Shown here: positions 1 to 7,135 of the stretch, one piece after another
Layout of the letters: each line of letters begins with the position of its first letter
Position numbering within the stretch: the stretch's first letter is position 1
Source: Bradyrhizobium sp. CCGE-LA001
Lineage (GTDB): Bacteria; Pseudomonadota; Alphaproteobacteria; Rhizobiales; Xanthobacteraceae
DNA: 64,000 bases
Assembly (NCBI RefSeq): GCF_000296215.2
Contig: NZ_CP013949.1
Coordinates: forward strand, 4,953,501-5,017,500
Direction: 5' to 3'
Program-made: the position numbers and the translations under genes
Notes under the pieces: generated by a model
Told to the model about the DNA's origin: nothing
Database searches by the model: none
The model's input: the letters and a program-made list of their open reading frames with translations, nothing else

Positions 1-155
1 AAATAGACGGTGTTGCCGACCGTGTAGCCGTCGCTGAACAGGGGATAAGCGAACGCGACCGCGAGCACGAGTGCGAACAGGCCCCAGAAGGCCGGACCGC
101 GACCGACGGTCTGGGGGCCTTCGAGACGGCGGAACATTGCGCGGAGACCGGTCAC
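1..155 (-). CDS. Amide/urea-type ABC transporter permease (UrtC-like), N-terminus only
   Basis: This is the 5' end of a gene that runs off the left edge. From a GTG at 155 it reads VTGLRAMFRRLEGPQT and then a first hydrophobic segment, as in the N-terminus of LivM/UrtC-type inner-membrane permeases. ATG at 137 is an alternative start. It begins 16 nt after the stop of the preceding permease gene on the same strand, so the two are co-transcribed. By its position it should pair with the upstream permease to form the membrane channel of an uptake transporter for urea or short-chain amides. The assignment rests mainly on context because only about 50 residues are visible. Confidence 0.6.
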   Translation of the reverse strand, partial: MTGLRAMFRRLEGPQTVGRGPAFWGLFALVLAVAFAYPLFSDGYTVGNTVY

Positions 156-170
156 GACGCCATCACTCCG

Positions 171-1043
171 TCAGGTGCGCTCACGCAGCACGAAGCCGGA
201 AATGCCTTTCGGCAACACCCGGACGACGATGATGACGGCGACCAGCAGGCCGATCTGGCCGAACAGCTGGCCCTGCCACGAGGTCATCACGGACTTCACC
301 ACCGCGAGCACGGCGCCGGCCGGCGCCGTGCCGAGGAAGACGTCGGCGCCGCCGATCACCACGGTGACGAAAGCCTCCATGATGAAGGTCGCGCCCATGG
401 TCGGCACCAGCGTCATGGTCGGCGCGTAGAGCCCGCCGGCAAGACCGGCGAGTCCCGCCCCGCAGGCGAAGGTCAGGCTGTAGATCAGGCGCGTATCGAC
501 GCCGAGCGCGGCCGCCATGTGGGGCACCTGGATGGTGGCGCGTGCCAGCACGCCGAAGCGGGTCCAGTTGAACAGCGCGTAGAGCGCGGCGAGCACGCCG
601 AGCGCGGCACAGAACAGCACGATGCGATAGATCGAATAGGAGTAGTCGCCGACCTGGAAGCTGCCGAACGGCGTGCCGACGCCGGCCATGGTCGAGCCGA
701 CCATGATCAGCGTGCCCTGGGTCGCGATCAGGCTGAGCCCCCAGGTGGCGACGATGGTATCGAGCGGCCGGTCGTAGAGATGGCGGATCACCGCGAGCTC
801 CACCACGACGCCGACCAGCGCCGACACCAGGGTGCCGGCCAGAATTCCCAACGGCAGCGGCACGCCCGCATGCACGGTCGCGGCGGTGACGTAGGCGCCG
901 CACATGATGAATTCGCCATGGGCCAGATTGATCACGCCCATCATGCCGAAGATCACCGCGAGCCCGCAGGCCGAGAGCACCAGAAACGCGAAGGCGTCCC
1001 CGAATTGATAGAGTGCCGAGAAGAGATGGGTCGCGATGTCCAT
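171..1043 (-). CDS. Branched-chain/urea/amide-type ABC transporter permease (UrtB/LivH family)
   Basis: A 290-residue integral membrane permease with about eight hydrophobic segments. The stretch GMMGVINLAHGEFIMCGAY (around residues 33-51) is the family hallmark shared by LivH and UrtB. The loop LGVDTRLIYSLTFACGAGLAG (residues about 183-203) matches the conserved region that contacts the ATPase. The length fits a simple LivH/UrtB permease rather than the longer UrtB forms with an N-terminal extension. It lies downstream of a binding-protein gene and an AmiC/AmiR-like pair, so the substrate is probably a short-chain amide or urea rather than leucine. Substrate specificity cannot be read from the sequence. 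Confidence 0.85.
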   Translation of the reverse strand: MDIATHLFSALYQFGDAFAFLVLSACGLAVIFGMMGVINLAHGEFIMCGAYVTAATVHAGVPLPLGILAGTLVSALVGVVVELAVIRHLYDRPLDTIVATWGLSLIATQGTLIMVGSTMAGVGTPFGSFQVGDYSYSIYRIVLFCAALGVLAALYALFNWTRFGVLARATIQVPHMAAALGVDTRLIYSLTFACGAGLAGLAGGLYAPTMTLVPTMGATFIMEAFVTVVIGGADVFLGTAPAGAVLAVVKSVMTSWQGQLFGQIGLLVAVIIVVRVLPKGISGFVLRERT

Positions 1044-1143
1044 GAACTAACCAATTTGAGGGAAGACGCCGTGAAGATGTCCGTGATCGCCCCGGCGCGC
1101 CGGCAACGCTGGTGCCGGAAGCGCCGGAGCGATCAGCCGCCGG

Positions 1144-2394
1144 TCAGGGTTTCGGCGGCGGATTCGACGGCGTGTACTGGGCCATCGGATCCTTCTTGGT
1201 GAGATCGCAGCCGGCCTCACCCAGCCAGTACGGCTTGATGTCTTCCCAGGTCTTCGGGAAGGAGATCGAGTGATCGGCGCCGACCTTGGCGAGATAGATC
1301 GTATGCGACATGTGCTGGCTCTTCGGGTCGATGCAGACCTTGCCCTCGGGGGCGTCCATGCAGACGTCACCCAGCGCGATCACCTTGCGGATCTCCTCGC
1401 GCTTGGTCGATTTCGCGCGTTCCACCATTTGCTTGTAGAGGTAGACGGCGAGGTAGGAGTTCTCCGCCTCCTGGTTCACATAGGGCTCGCTCGGGAATTT
1501 CGCCTTGAACTTGGCGTAGAACTCCTTGCTCTTGGGCGAGTCGATCTCCTCGATGTAATTGGTGGTGACGTACATGTCCTTCAGGCTCGGCGGCTTGAAG
1601 CGCTTGTGCTCGTAGCCCTGCCCGACATTCACCGAGGACGCCATCGGCAGGTTGACATTGGCGGACGCCGCCTGCTCGTAATAGGAAGCCTGCGCGGTGC
1701 CGACCAGCAGGGTGACCACGAAGTCGGGCTTCGCCTTCTGGATGTTCTGGATGCTCTGGGAGAATTGCGACACGCCGAGCGGGATGAACTCCTCACCGGC
1801 CATCTTGCCCCCGTTCTCCTTGACGATCTTGCGCACCCATTCAGCCGAGATCTGGCCGAAATTGTAGTCGGCGGCGAGCGTGTAGACGTTCTTGCCGTAC
1901 TTCTCCATCATGTAGGGGATCAGGGTCGAGAACTGCTGCTCCGGCACGGCGCCGGTGACGATCATGTGGCCATCGCAGACGCCGCCTTCATACTGGTTGT
2001 TGTAGAAGGCGAAGCCGTTGAACTGGTCGACGATAGGGCGATATGCCTCGCGCGAGGCCGAGGAGAAGCCCGCGAACACGACGTCGACCTTGTCGCGCTG
2101 GAGCACGCGCCGCATGAATTCCTGATAGCGGGTGTTGTCGGACTGGGTGTCGTAGGTGACGAGCTCCAGTGGCCGGCCCATGATGCCGCCAGCCTTGTTG
2201 ATCTCTTCCGCAGCGAGCTGGATGGCGTGAACCTTGCCGATGGTGGCCGCGGCGAAGTCGCCGGACTGATCCTCCAGCACGCCGAGCTTGATCGGGTTCT
2301 CGGCCGCTCCCGCCTGTGATCCAAGGGATGATCCGAGGACAAGCGTCCCCGTGAGGGCTGCGGCGCGCAGCCCTCGCAATACAGACTTGCTCAT
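1144..2394 (-). CDS. ABC transporter substrate-binding protein, urea/short-chain amide type
   Basis: A 416-residue periplasmic binding protein with a signal peptide ending near AGAAEN (residues about 29-34). The mature part starts PIKLGVLEDQSGDFA, the typical opening of type-I Leu/Ile/Val-type receptors, and continues with two lobes (AAEEINKAGGIMGRPLEL, then DYNFGQISAEWV). It resembles UrtA/FmdD receptors in length and in the NNQYEGG segment. AmiC, encoded nearby, shares the same fold. It is the first structural gene of the transporter operon, 10 nt after the AmiR-like gene and about 100 nt before the permease. It should capture the substrate outside the inner membrane. The choice between amide and urea is inferred from the neighbours. 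Confidence 0.85.
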   Translation of the reverse strand: MSKSVLRGLRAAALTGTLVLGSSLGSQAGAAENPIKLGVLEDQSGDFAAATIGKVHAIQLAAEEINKAGGIMGRPLELVTYDTQSDNTRYQEFMRRVLQRDKVDVVFAGFSSASREAYRPIVDQFNGFAFYNNQYEGGVCDGHMIVTGAVPEQQFSTLIPYMMEKYGKNVYTLAADYNFGQISAEWVRKIVKENGGKMAGEEFIPLGVSQFSQSIQNIQKAKPDFVVTLLVGTAQASYYEQAASANVNLPMASSVNVGQGYEHKRFKPPSLKDMYVTTNYIEEIDSPKSKEFYAKFKAKFPSEPYVNQEAENSYLAVYLYKQMVERAKSTKREEIRKVIALGDVCMDAPEGKVCIDPKSQHMSHTIYLAKVGADHSISFPKTWEDIKPYWLGEAGCDLTKKDPMAQYTPSNPPPKP

Positions 2395-2404
2395 GATGCT
2401 TCTC

Positions 2405-3070
2405 CTAGATGGCCTGCTTCTTGCCGCCTTGCAGCGTGATGCCGGTCGTGCGGCCGGACGTATCGGGCGGCTTCGCCCGCTTGCTCAGAAACTCCTCGCA
2501 ATAGAGTTCCATGTTCTGCCGCGCGCGCATGCTGTCGCGACGGAGCTGGGAATAGGCACCTTCCTCGTCGAGACCATCCTGCTGCATCAGCAGGACGACC
2601 GCCCGGATCACCGCACGGCGGCCGCGGCGACGCTCTTCGAGGCCCTGCAGGCGCTCGTACATTTCGGCGCGCAGCAGGAACTGGTTGATGCCCATGAACA
2701 GGGACGTGTAAACCGCGCCGCCATGCACCGGCTTGCGCAGGAACGAGGTGGCTCCGAGGTTGACCAGCGCCTTCAGCCGGCTCGGCGCCTCAACGCCGAC
2801 GAGACCTATCACCGGCACCGGCGGCAGCCGCGAGGCCGGGTTGACCTCGAGCGCGACCGCGCCTTCGAGATCACCGTCGACGAACAGGATGTCGCGATCG
2901 GCCTGCAGGCTGGAGACGTCGATCCGGGCGCGGCCGTCGACGATTTCAGGATATTCGGTGGAGACGCCGAGCTTGGCCAGCGTGGTTTCAAGCGTGCTCT
3001 CCCATCCGCCCCGCCTCGTGACGACGATCGCGCGGCCGCCCTTGAAGTTCTGTAGCAGTCGGGAGCTCAT
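2405..3070 (-). CDS. AmiR/NasT-like ANTAR antiterminator response regulator
   Basis: A 221-residue protein with a degenerate receiver-like domain (residues about 10-125; ILFVDGDLEGAVALEV replaces a canonical phospho-acceptor site) and a C-terminal helical part with VIRAVVLLMQQDGLDEEGAYSQLRRDSM, which fits an ANTAR RNA-binding domain. In the AmiC/AmiR system this protein releases transcription from a leader terminator when the sensor binds amide. Its start overlaps the end of the AmiC-like gene (ATG within 3067-3070), which suggests translational coupling and a stoichiometric complex. It should control the downstream transporter genes on the same strand. The lack of an obvious phosphorylatable Asp pocket agrees with control by protein binding rather than by a kinase. 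Confidence 0.82.
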   Translation of the reverse strand: MSSRLLQNFKGGRAIVVTRRGGWESTLETTLAKLGVSTEYPEIVDGRARIDVSSLQADRDILFVDGDLEGAVALEVNPASRLPPVPVIGLVGVEAPSRLKALVNLGATSFLRKPVHGGAVYTSLFMGINQFLLRAEMYERLQGLEERRRGRRAVIRAVVLLMQQDGLDEEGAYSQLRRDSMRARQNMELYCEEFLSKRAKPPDTSGRTTGITLQGGKKQAI

Positions 3071-4227
3071 GATTGCACCACCTTCAACAGCGGAGAGCGC
3101 ATCGCGCTGGCAAAGCGCGGCGACGACTGGACGAGATAAGGATCGGGCGCGATCGGCTCGCGCGATTCCAGCAGCACCTCGAATTGCCCGTCGGCAGAAG
3201 AGCGGCCGATCCGCGGCGTGAGCCAGGCGTGAAGGGTCTGCCGGTCGATACGGACCTCCCCTTGCGGCGCACGCAGCCGCTGGTCCGCAACCGCGGCCCG
3301 CACCGTGCGGGCGTCGTCGGTGCCGGCCTGCGACAAGGCCGCCGCGAGCAGCTTGACGGCGATGTAGGAGGCTTCGGCATCGGCGGACGTCACCGGTCCA
3401 TCAGGAAAGGATCGCGTATAGGCGGCGATGAAGGCGGCATTTTCAGGGGAGTTCAGCGAGGAGAAATAGACGCTCGACGACAAATGCCCATCGACTGCAT
3501 CGAGGCCGATCTCCGGCAATTCCGGCTCCGACAGCGTGCAGCTCGCCACCGGAATCTCCGCAGCCTGGTCGATGCCCCGCGCGCGGCAGGCGGCGCGGAA
3601 CGCGCGGAAGAAGGCGTAGGCGCTGGTGCCAATCAGATTGTTGAAGACGAAGTCGGGCCGCTGGTCGAAGATCGCCGCGACGACTTGGTCGACCTCGGTA
3701 TCTCCGACCGAGAGGTAGCGTTCGGCGAGCACGGCGCCGCCGCGCGCGGCGAGCGCCTCGCGGAAGATGCGGTTGTTCTCCCACGCCCAGATGTAATTGG
3801 ATCCGACGCAGAAGGCGCGCTTGCCGACGCGCGTGGCGAGATAGTCCACGAGCGGAAGAACGTGCTGGTTTGGCGCGGCGCCGGTATAGACGACGTTGTC
3901 GGAGCTCTCGAATCCTTCGTAGTGCGAGGGATACCAGAGCATGCCGTCGAACTTCTCGAAGCAGGGAATGACCTCCTTGCGGCTCGAGGAGGTGTAGCAG
4001 CCGACGACGTGACGGATTCCGGAGTTGAGCAAGTCCAGGCTAAGCGAGCGGTAGCCGGCGAGATCGCCGCTGGGATTGACCACGACCGGCGCCAGCTCGA
4101 TCGTGTCGGAGTCGGCGTTCATCTCATTGAACGCCAGCAGCGCTCCGTTGAGCATCGAACGCGCGACGACGCTGTACGAGCCCGTCGTCGAGAACATCAC
4201 ACCGATACGATATCGCGTCCGTGCCAT
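3067..4227 (-). CDS. AmiC-like amide-sensing negative regulator (periplasmic-binding-protein fold)
   Basis: About 386 residues from ATG at 4227. An upstream in-frame ATG at 4245 would add six residues. There is no signal peptide, so the protein is cytoplasmic although its fold is that of a periplasmic receptor: RYRIGVMFSTTGSYSVVARSM near the start, then VVGCYTSSSRKEVIP and WYPSHYEGFESS. This pattern matches AmiC, the amide sensor that holds the AmiR antiterminator inactive. It is followed by the AmiR-like gene with a 4-nt overlap and then by the transporter genes, which gives a regulator-to-transporter operon. The ligand is probably a short aliphatic amide or formamide, but binding-site residues were not compared. 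Confidence 0.82.
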   Translation of the reverse strand: MARTRYRIGVMFSTTGSYSVVARSMLNGALLAFNEMNADSDTIELAPVVVNPSGDLAGYRSLSLDLLNSGIRHVVGCYTSSSRKEVIPCFEKFDGMLWYPSHYEGFESSDNVVYTGAAPNQHVLPLVDYLATRVGKRAFCVGSNYIWAWENNRIFREALAARGGAVLAERYLSVGDTEVDQVVAAIFDQRPDFVFNNLIGTSAYAFFRAFRAACRARGIDQAAEIPVASCTLSEPELPEIGLDAVDGHLSSSVYFSSLNSPENAAFIAAYTRSFPDGPVTSADAEASYIAVKLLAAALSQAGTDDARTVRAAVADQRLRAPQGEVRIDRQTLHAWLTPRIGRSSADGQFEVLLESREPIAPDPYLVQSSPRFASAMRSPLLKVVQS

Positions 4228-5083
4228 CACTCGATCCAAAAACAAAAAAGCGCCCGCCGGCCGTTAAGCCGAGGGCGCCCTCGCCGCCAACCGAACACGC
4301 GCAGCGCGTGGTGTTGGAAATGGTTTGAACTCGTCGCGTTGACGGGCTGAGCTGCCCAACGCTTGGACGATACGGTCGTTGAGATCGAAAGCGAAGTCAA
4401 GCGCGTTATTGCAGCGCAGACTGCTCCAATTCATGTCGCCATGCAGCAAATCTGTGCAGCGTGTTGCGCTGATCAGACCAGACTTCGCTCGCATCGCTCT
4501 CTCGCCGTCCGGGCTTCGACGTTGCGATTGATGATGCCGTCGCGAATGAGTTAGCCTCCTCCGATTGAAGCAGGTCGCGCTGCGTCACAATGAGGCTGGG
4601 TTCGTCGAGCGACTCTAACACCGCCGCAGCAAGCCTAACACTTCGATGCCACAGGCAAGACGCTTAGCCTGCAGCTGATGGCAGAGCTCGACACGATCAA
4701 ACAGCCGCGCCCGACCGACGGTCTGATGTTGCGCGTGTTGCAGCAGCCTGCCTGAATGCGAACTCAGGTCTAGCGCATCACGACAAAGATTACTGAGCTG
4801 CAGGTTTGAAGCCTGCGTTGCCGTTCGGTCGCCATGGCGGGACGACTGAGGGCAAGCGCATTCAGGCCGACGGAGATGCGCTCAATGAAGGATGCATGGT
4901 CAGTGGTCATCGCCTGCGGCGATGGCGCACGATTGCGAGCCCATGACGAGGCCAAGCAGGATGCGCAAATGAAGCGCATCAACGCCTGGCAAAGCCAGCG
5001 ACAGCAAAGTGGGGCTTGTGAAAACAGGAATGCGCGGGCTTGTCGGAGCGACAAGCGATCACAGGCTAAGCCGTTGAAAACAT
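4228..5083. other. Intergenic stretch without a supported gene
   Basis: About 850 nt between the AmiC-like gene and tRNA-Gly. Open frames here are short, overlap each other on both strands and lack convincing start sites. The composition is more mixed than the flanking genes. One short plus-strand frame (about 4678-4755) reads MAELDTIKQPRPTDGLMLRV and could be the tail of a decayed gene, but nothing upstream supports it. A perfect palindrome (CGAGGGCGCCCTCG) lies near 4269-4282. The leader of the minus-strand amide operon should lie in the left part of this stretch. Confidence 0.5.
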
Positions 5084-5157
5084 TGGAGCGGGTGAAGGGA
5101 ATCGAACCCTCGTATTCAGCTTGGAAGGCTGCTGCTCTACCATTGAGCTACACCCGC
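5084..5157 (-). tRNA. tRNA-Gly(TCC)
   Basis: On the minus strand the sequence starts GCGGGTGTAGCTCAATGG and ends with the complementary CACCCGC, then discriminator T and an encoded CCA. The D arm (GCTC...GAGC) and T arm (GAGGGTTCGATTCCCTT) are intact. The anticodon loop CTTCCAA gives anticodon TCC, which reads GGA and GGG glycine codons. Confidence 0.95.
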
Positions 5158-5316
5158 ATCAGGGGCTCCCTAACACGGCCGGACGGCGGTCTCAACTGCC
5201 GCGACGGCGAGTTTTCGGCGCCTCGCTGGCCCGAGGAAAGGCTTCGGTTCCGGCCGGCCCGCCTCCCCTTAACAGCAGGGGCATTGCAACCTATATTGAA
5301 ATCTCCCGAAACCAAC

Positions 5317-5333
5317 GAAAGGAGGTGATCCAG
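5317..5333 (+). promoter_or_regulatory. Seventeen-nucleotide extended Shine-Dalgarno sequence
   Basis: GAAAGGAGGTGATCCAG is complementary over 17 nt to the expected 3' end of alphaproteobacterial 16S rRNA (CTGGATCACCTCCTTTC). Normal ribosome binding sites pair over 4 to 8 nt. It directly abuts and overlaps by one base the GTG of a 14-codon ORF. I recall a Bradyrhizobium small mRNA described with a 17-nt SD and a 14-residue peptide, and this appears to be its homologue. Confidence 0.85.
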
Positions 5334-5377
5334 TGTCTTATCTCAAGCGCTGTCACCTCGCTGGGATCGCCCGCTAA
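5333..5377 (+). CDS. Fourteen-residue peptide of the extended-SD small mRNA
   Basis: The ORF starts at GTG and reads (M)SYLKRCHLAGIAR before TAA. It is far too short for normal gene calling but sits exactly on the 17-nt SD and is followed within about 60 nt by a strong hairpin terminator, so SD, ORF and terminator form a complete transcript of about 150-170 nt. The peptide is basic with one Cys and one His, and has no transmembrane segment. From the literature I recall, such an mRNA is conserved in Bradyrhizobiaceae and found with ribosomes; its function is unclear. It may act through ribosome binding rather than through the peptide. Confidence 0.7.
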   Translation: MSYLKRCHLAGIAR

Positions 5378-5409
5378 GCTCTAGACAAGGGCTTGGCATC
5401 GGGGCGCTC

Positions 5410-5670
5410 TCAGCCCTGGACCAGCGAGCAAGAAATCGGGCGCGACGGGGGTCTCCCCGCCGCGCCTTTTCGTTTTGAGGATGAGCCGCTCGCCCACTCA
5501 GTTCGTGCGCAGCCGCTCGCGCAGGCGACGGCGGCGATCAGCATGCCGGCGCACCCGGCCATGACGGCACGGCGAGGTTCCGCGCCGAGGACCACCGTGA
5601 AGATGCTGGCGAGCAGGCACGGTGCGATCACCTTGGCGGTCCGGCTTGCCAGCGAGAGCAGGAACGGCAT
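5410..5670 (-). CDS. Possible small membrane protein, unknown
   Basis: A possible 86-residue protein from the ATG at 5670 (MPFLLSLASRTAKVIAPCLL). It has two hydrophobic stretches, KVIAPCLLASIFTVVLGA and AVMAGCAGMLIAAVACASGCA, followed by a basic, Ser-rich tail. The 3' part overlaps the terminator hairpin of the opposite-strand small mRNA, which weakens the case because coding and hairpin constraints would coincide. I do not recognise a family. It is listed as possible only. Confidence 0.25.
   Translation of the reverse strand: MPFLLSLASRTAKVIAPCLLASIFTVVLGAEPRRAVMAGCAGMLIAAVACASGCARTEWASGSSSKRKGAAGRPPSRPISCSLVQG
5439..5470 (+). terminator. Intrinsic terminator of the extended-SD small mRNA
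   Basis: GGCGCGACGGGG, a GTCT loop, CCCCGCCGCGCC, then TTTT. The stem has 11 pairs and one mismatch. It lies 62 nt after the micro-ORF stop and would define a transcript of the size expected for this small mRNA. Confidence 0.8.
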
Positions 5671-5725
5671 CGCCGCGGCGATATTTGCAGGACGTCCATT
5701 GTTGAGCCGCGTCCTGCGGATGGCT

Positions 5726-5959
5726 TCAGAAGCCGAAGATGCCGAACACGCGCGGGCGCTTGCCACGCCGGCTCTCCACGATCCGCTCGCCGCCGTGTTC
5801 GGCCGAGCTGCCGTAATAGCGGTGATGGCCGGTCTGGTCGTGCAGATCGGCCGGCTCCGATAGCCCCGCCCGCCGCGCGTCGCAGATAATCTTGCAAACG
5901 GTCTTGATGGTGTGACCCGACATTGCCGCCTCCAGCGCGAACCTTGTTGTTGTGGTCAT
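5726..5959 (-). CDS. Small hypothetical protein, unknown function
   Basis: About 77 residues from the ATG at 5959 (MTTTTRFALEAAMSGHT). The N-terminal half contains KTVCKIICDARRAGLSEPADLHDQ, a plausible amphipathic helical region, and the tail is basic (SRRGKRPRVFGIFGF). It has no signal peptide and no transmembrane segment. Codon use is consistent with a real gene, and the longer in-frame start at 5995 seems less likely because it precedes an MTTTT start. I do not recognise a domain. It reads away from the neighbouring YCII gene, so the two could share a divergent promoter region at 5960-6120. Confidence 0.5.
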   Translation of the reverse strand: MTTTTRFALEAAMSGHTIKTVCKIICDARRAGLSEPADLHDQTGHHRYYGSSAEHGGERIVESRRGKRPRVFGIFGF

Positions 5960-6120
5960 CAGTCGCCGCCAGTTCCGGCCGCGTTCGAAAGGCAAGGCCG
6001 CAATCGGGTTTCAAGACTGTTTCGTCGCTTGCCGGGCGGCGCAATATTTTGGTTCGGGATTGTCGGCACGAGCGGCCGTGCTACGTCCTTGGGATCTGTC
6101 CAGAAAAAGAAGAGGTGACG

Positions 6121-6495
6121 ATGCTCTACGCCATCCTGGCCTATCACGTGGAAGACGAGGTCTTGTCCTGGACGCCGGAGCAAGATGCCGCGGTCGTCGC
6201 CAAAGTCATCGAGGTTCAGGCGCCCCTCCGGGCGAGCGGACAGTTCGGACCTGCCGCCCGCCTGGATGAGACCAGAAAGGCCCGTACCCTGCGTGGCCCC
6301 GGCGCCGGCATGGTGCTGGACGGTCCGTTTGCCGAGACCAAGGAGCAGCTTCTGGGCTTCCACCTGATGGAATGCGCCACCGAGGAGGAGGCGATCGCGG
6401 CGGCGCGGAAGCTGCGTGCGGTCAATCCGACGGCGGTCTACGAAATCCGCCCGGTCAAGCTTTACGTGCCGGCCGATGGGTTCGGCGCGACGTAG
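6121..6495 (+). CDS. YCII-related (DGPF) domain protein
   Basis: A 124-residue protein from ATG at 6121. It opens MLYAILAYHVEDEVLSWTPEQ and contains VLDGPFAETKEQLLGFHLME, the DGPF signature of the YCII-like family. The C-terminus PTAVYEIRPVKLY is also typical of the family. Members adopt a small ferredoxin-like dimeric fold. Many lie next to ECF sigma factors, but none is seen here. The catalytic role is unknown; related YciI proteins have weak hydrolase activity. Its last 34 nt overlap the 3' end of the convergent channel-like gene. An AGAAGAGGTGACG ribosome binding site precedes the start. Confidence 0.85.
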   Translation: MLYAILAYHVEDEVLSWTPEQDAAVVAKVIEVQAPLRASGQFGPAARLDETRKARTLRGPGAGMVLDGPFAETKEQLLGFHLMECATEEEAIAAARKLRAVNPTAVYEIRPVKLYVPADGFGAT

Positions 6496-7055
6496 AAGCG
6501 TTGGATCAGGAGCCCACCGAAGGCGATGAACCACACGAAGGGCGCGATCTGCGGGGCAAATGCCGCAACGATCGTGCCCGGGATGAACACCAACAGCGGA
6601 AACATCGACGCCATGATCTCGCGGCCCCAGCCGCGCAGGATCGTCCACCACAGCCAGGCATTGAGGCCGGCGATCGCGGTCAGGTGCAGGCCATAGAGCA
6701 CCGAAACCGCGCTGCTCATGGCGAAATTGGTGTAGAGGCCGTTGGTCACCGGCAGCAGCACGATCGAGAGCAGGAAGAACAGGTTGAGGACCACCATGCC
6801 GCGGCTGCCGACGGGCTGGCGCGCCAGCCGGCGGTGATGGCTGATCCAGAACACCCCGGCGATGATGAAGCTGAGCGCAAAACCGGCAAGCTTTCCGGAA
6901 TAGACTCGGGCGAGATCGTGCCAGTCGGGCGCGGCGCTGAAGACCGCGGCCTTGGGCAGGTCGTAGGCCAGAAGCGTCATGGCGACACCAAAAATGGTGT
7001 TGCTGAGCGACTCCAGCCGCCGCATCTCGAACAGGTCGGGCTTGAGCTCGGTCAT
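6462..7055 (-). CDS. TMEM175/DUF1211-family membrane protein, putative potassium channel
   Basis: A 197-residue membrane protein with about six hydrophobic segments. The first, RLESLSNTIFGVAMTLLAYDL (residues about 13-33), corresponds to the family pore-helix motif, normally RxxxFSDxxxAIxxTLL. Here the F-S-D is replaced by L-S-N, which departs from the consensus. WISHHRRL (residues about 70-77) is also characteristic. Bacterial relatives conduct potassium as tetramers. Whether this divergent pore is selective cannot be said. It runs convergent to the YCII gene with a small 3' overlap and has no operon partner. Confidence 0.75.
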   Translation of the reverse strand: MTELKPDLFEMRRLESLSNTIFGVAMTLLAYDLPKAAVFSAAPDWHDLARVYSGKLAGFALSFIIAGVFWISHHRRLARQPVGSRGMVVLNLFFLLSIVLLPVTNGLYTNFAMSSAVSVLYGLHLTAIAGLNAWLWWTILRGWGREIMASMFPLLVFIPGTIVAAFAPQIAPFVWFIAFGGLLIQRFYVAPNPSAGT

Positions 7056-7135
7056 ATCGGGGCGCGCACTCTTCGAGCTGGAACTTTCGGGCCGTCCTTC
7101 CCCCTAAATCCTAACCTCGGTTTCGTCCAGCTGCA

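Noticed and set aside
4264..5054. Several short frames before tRNA-Gly
   Set aside because: They overlap on both strands, have no good starts and no similarity I recognise.
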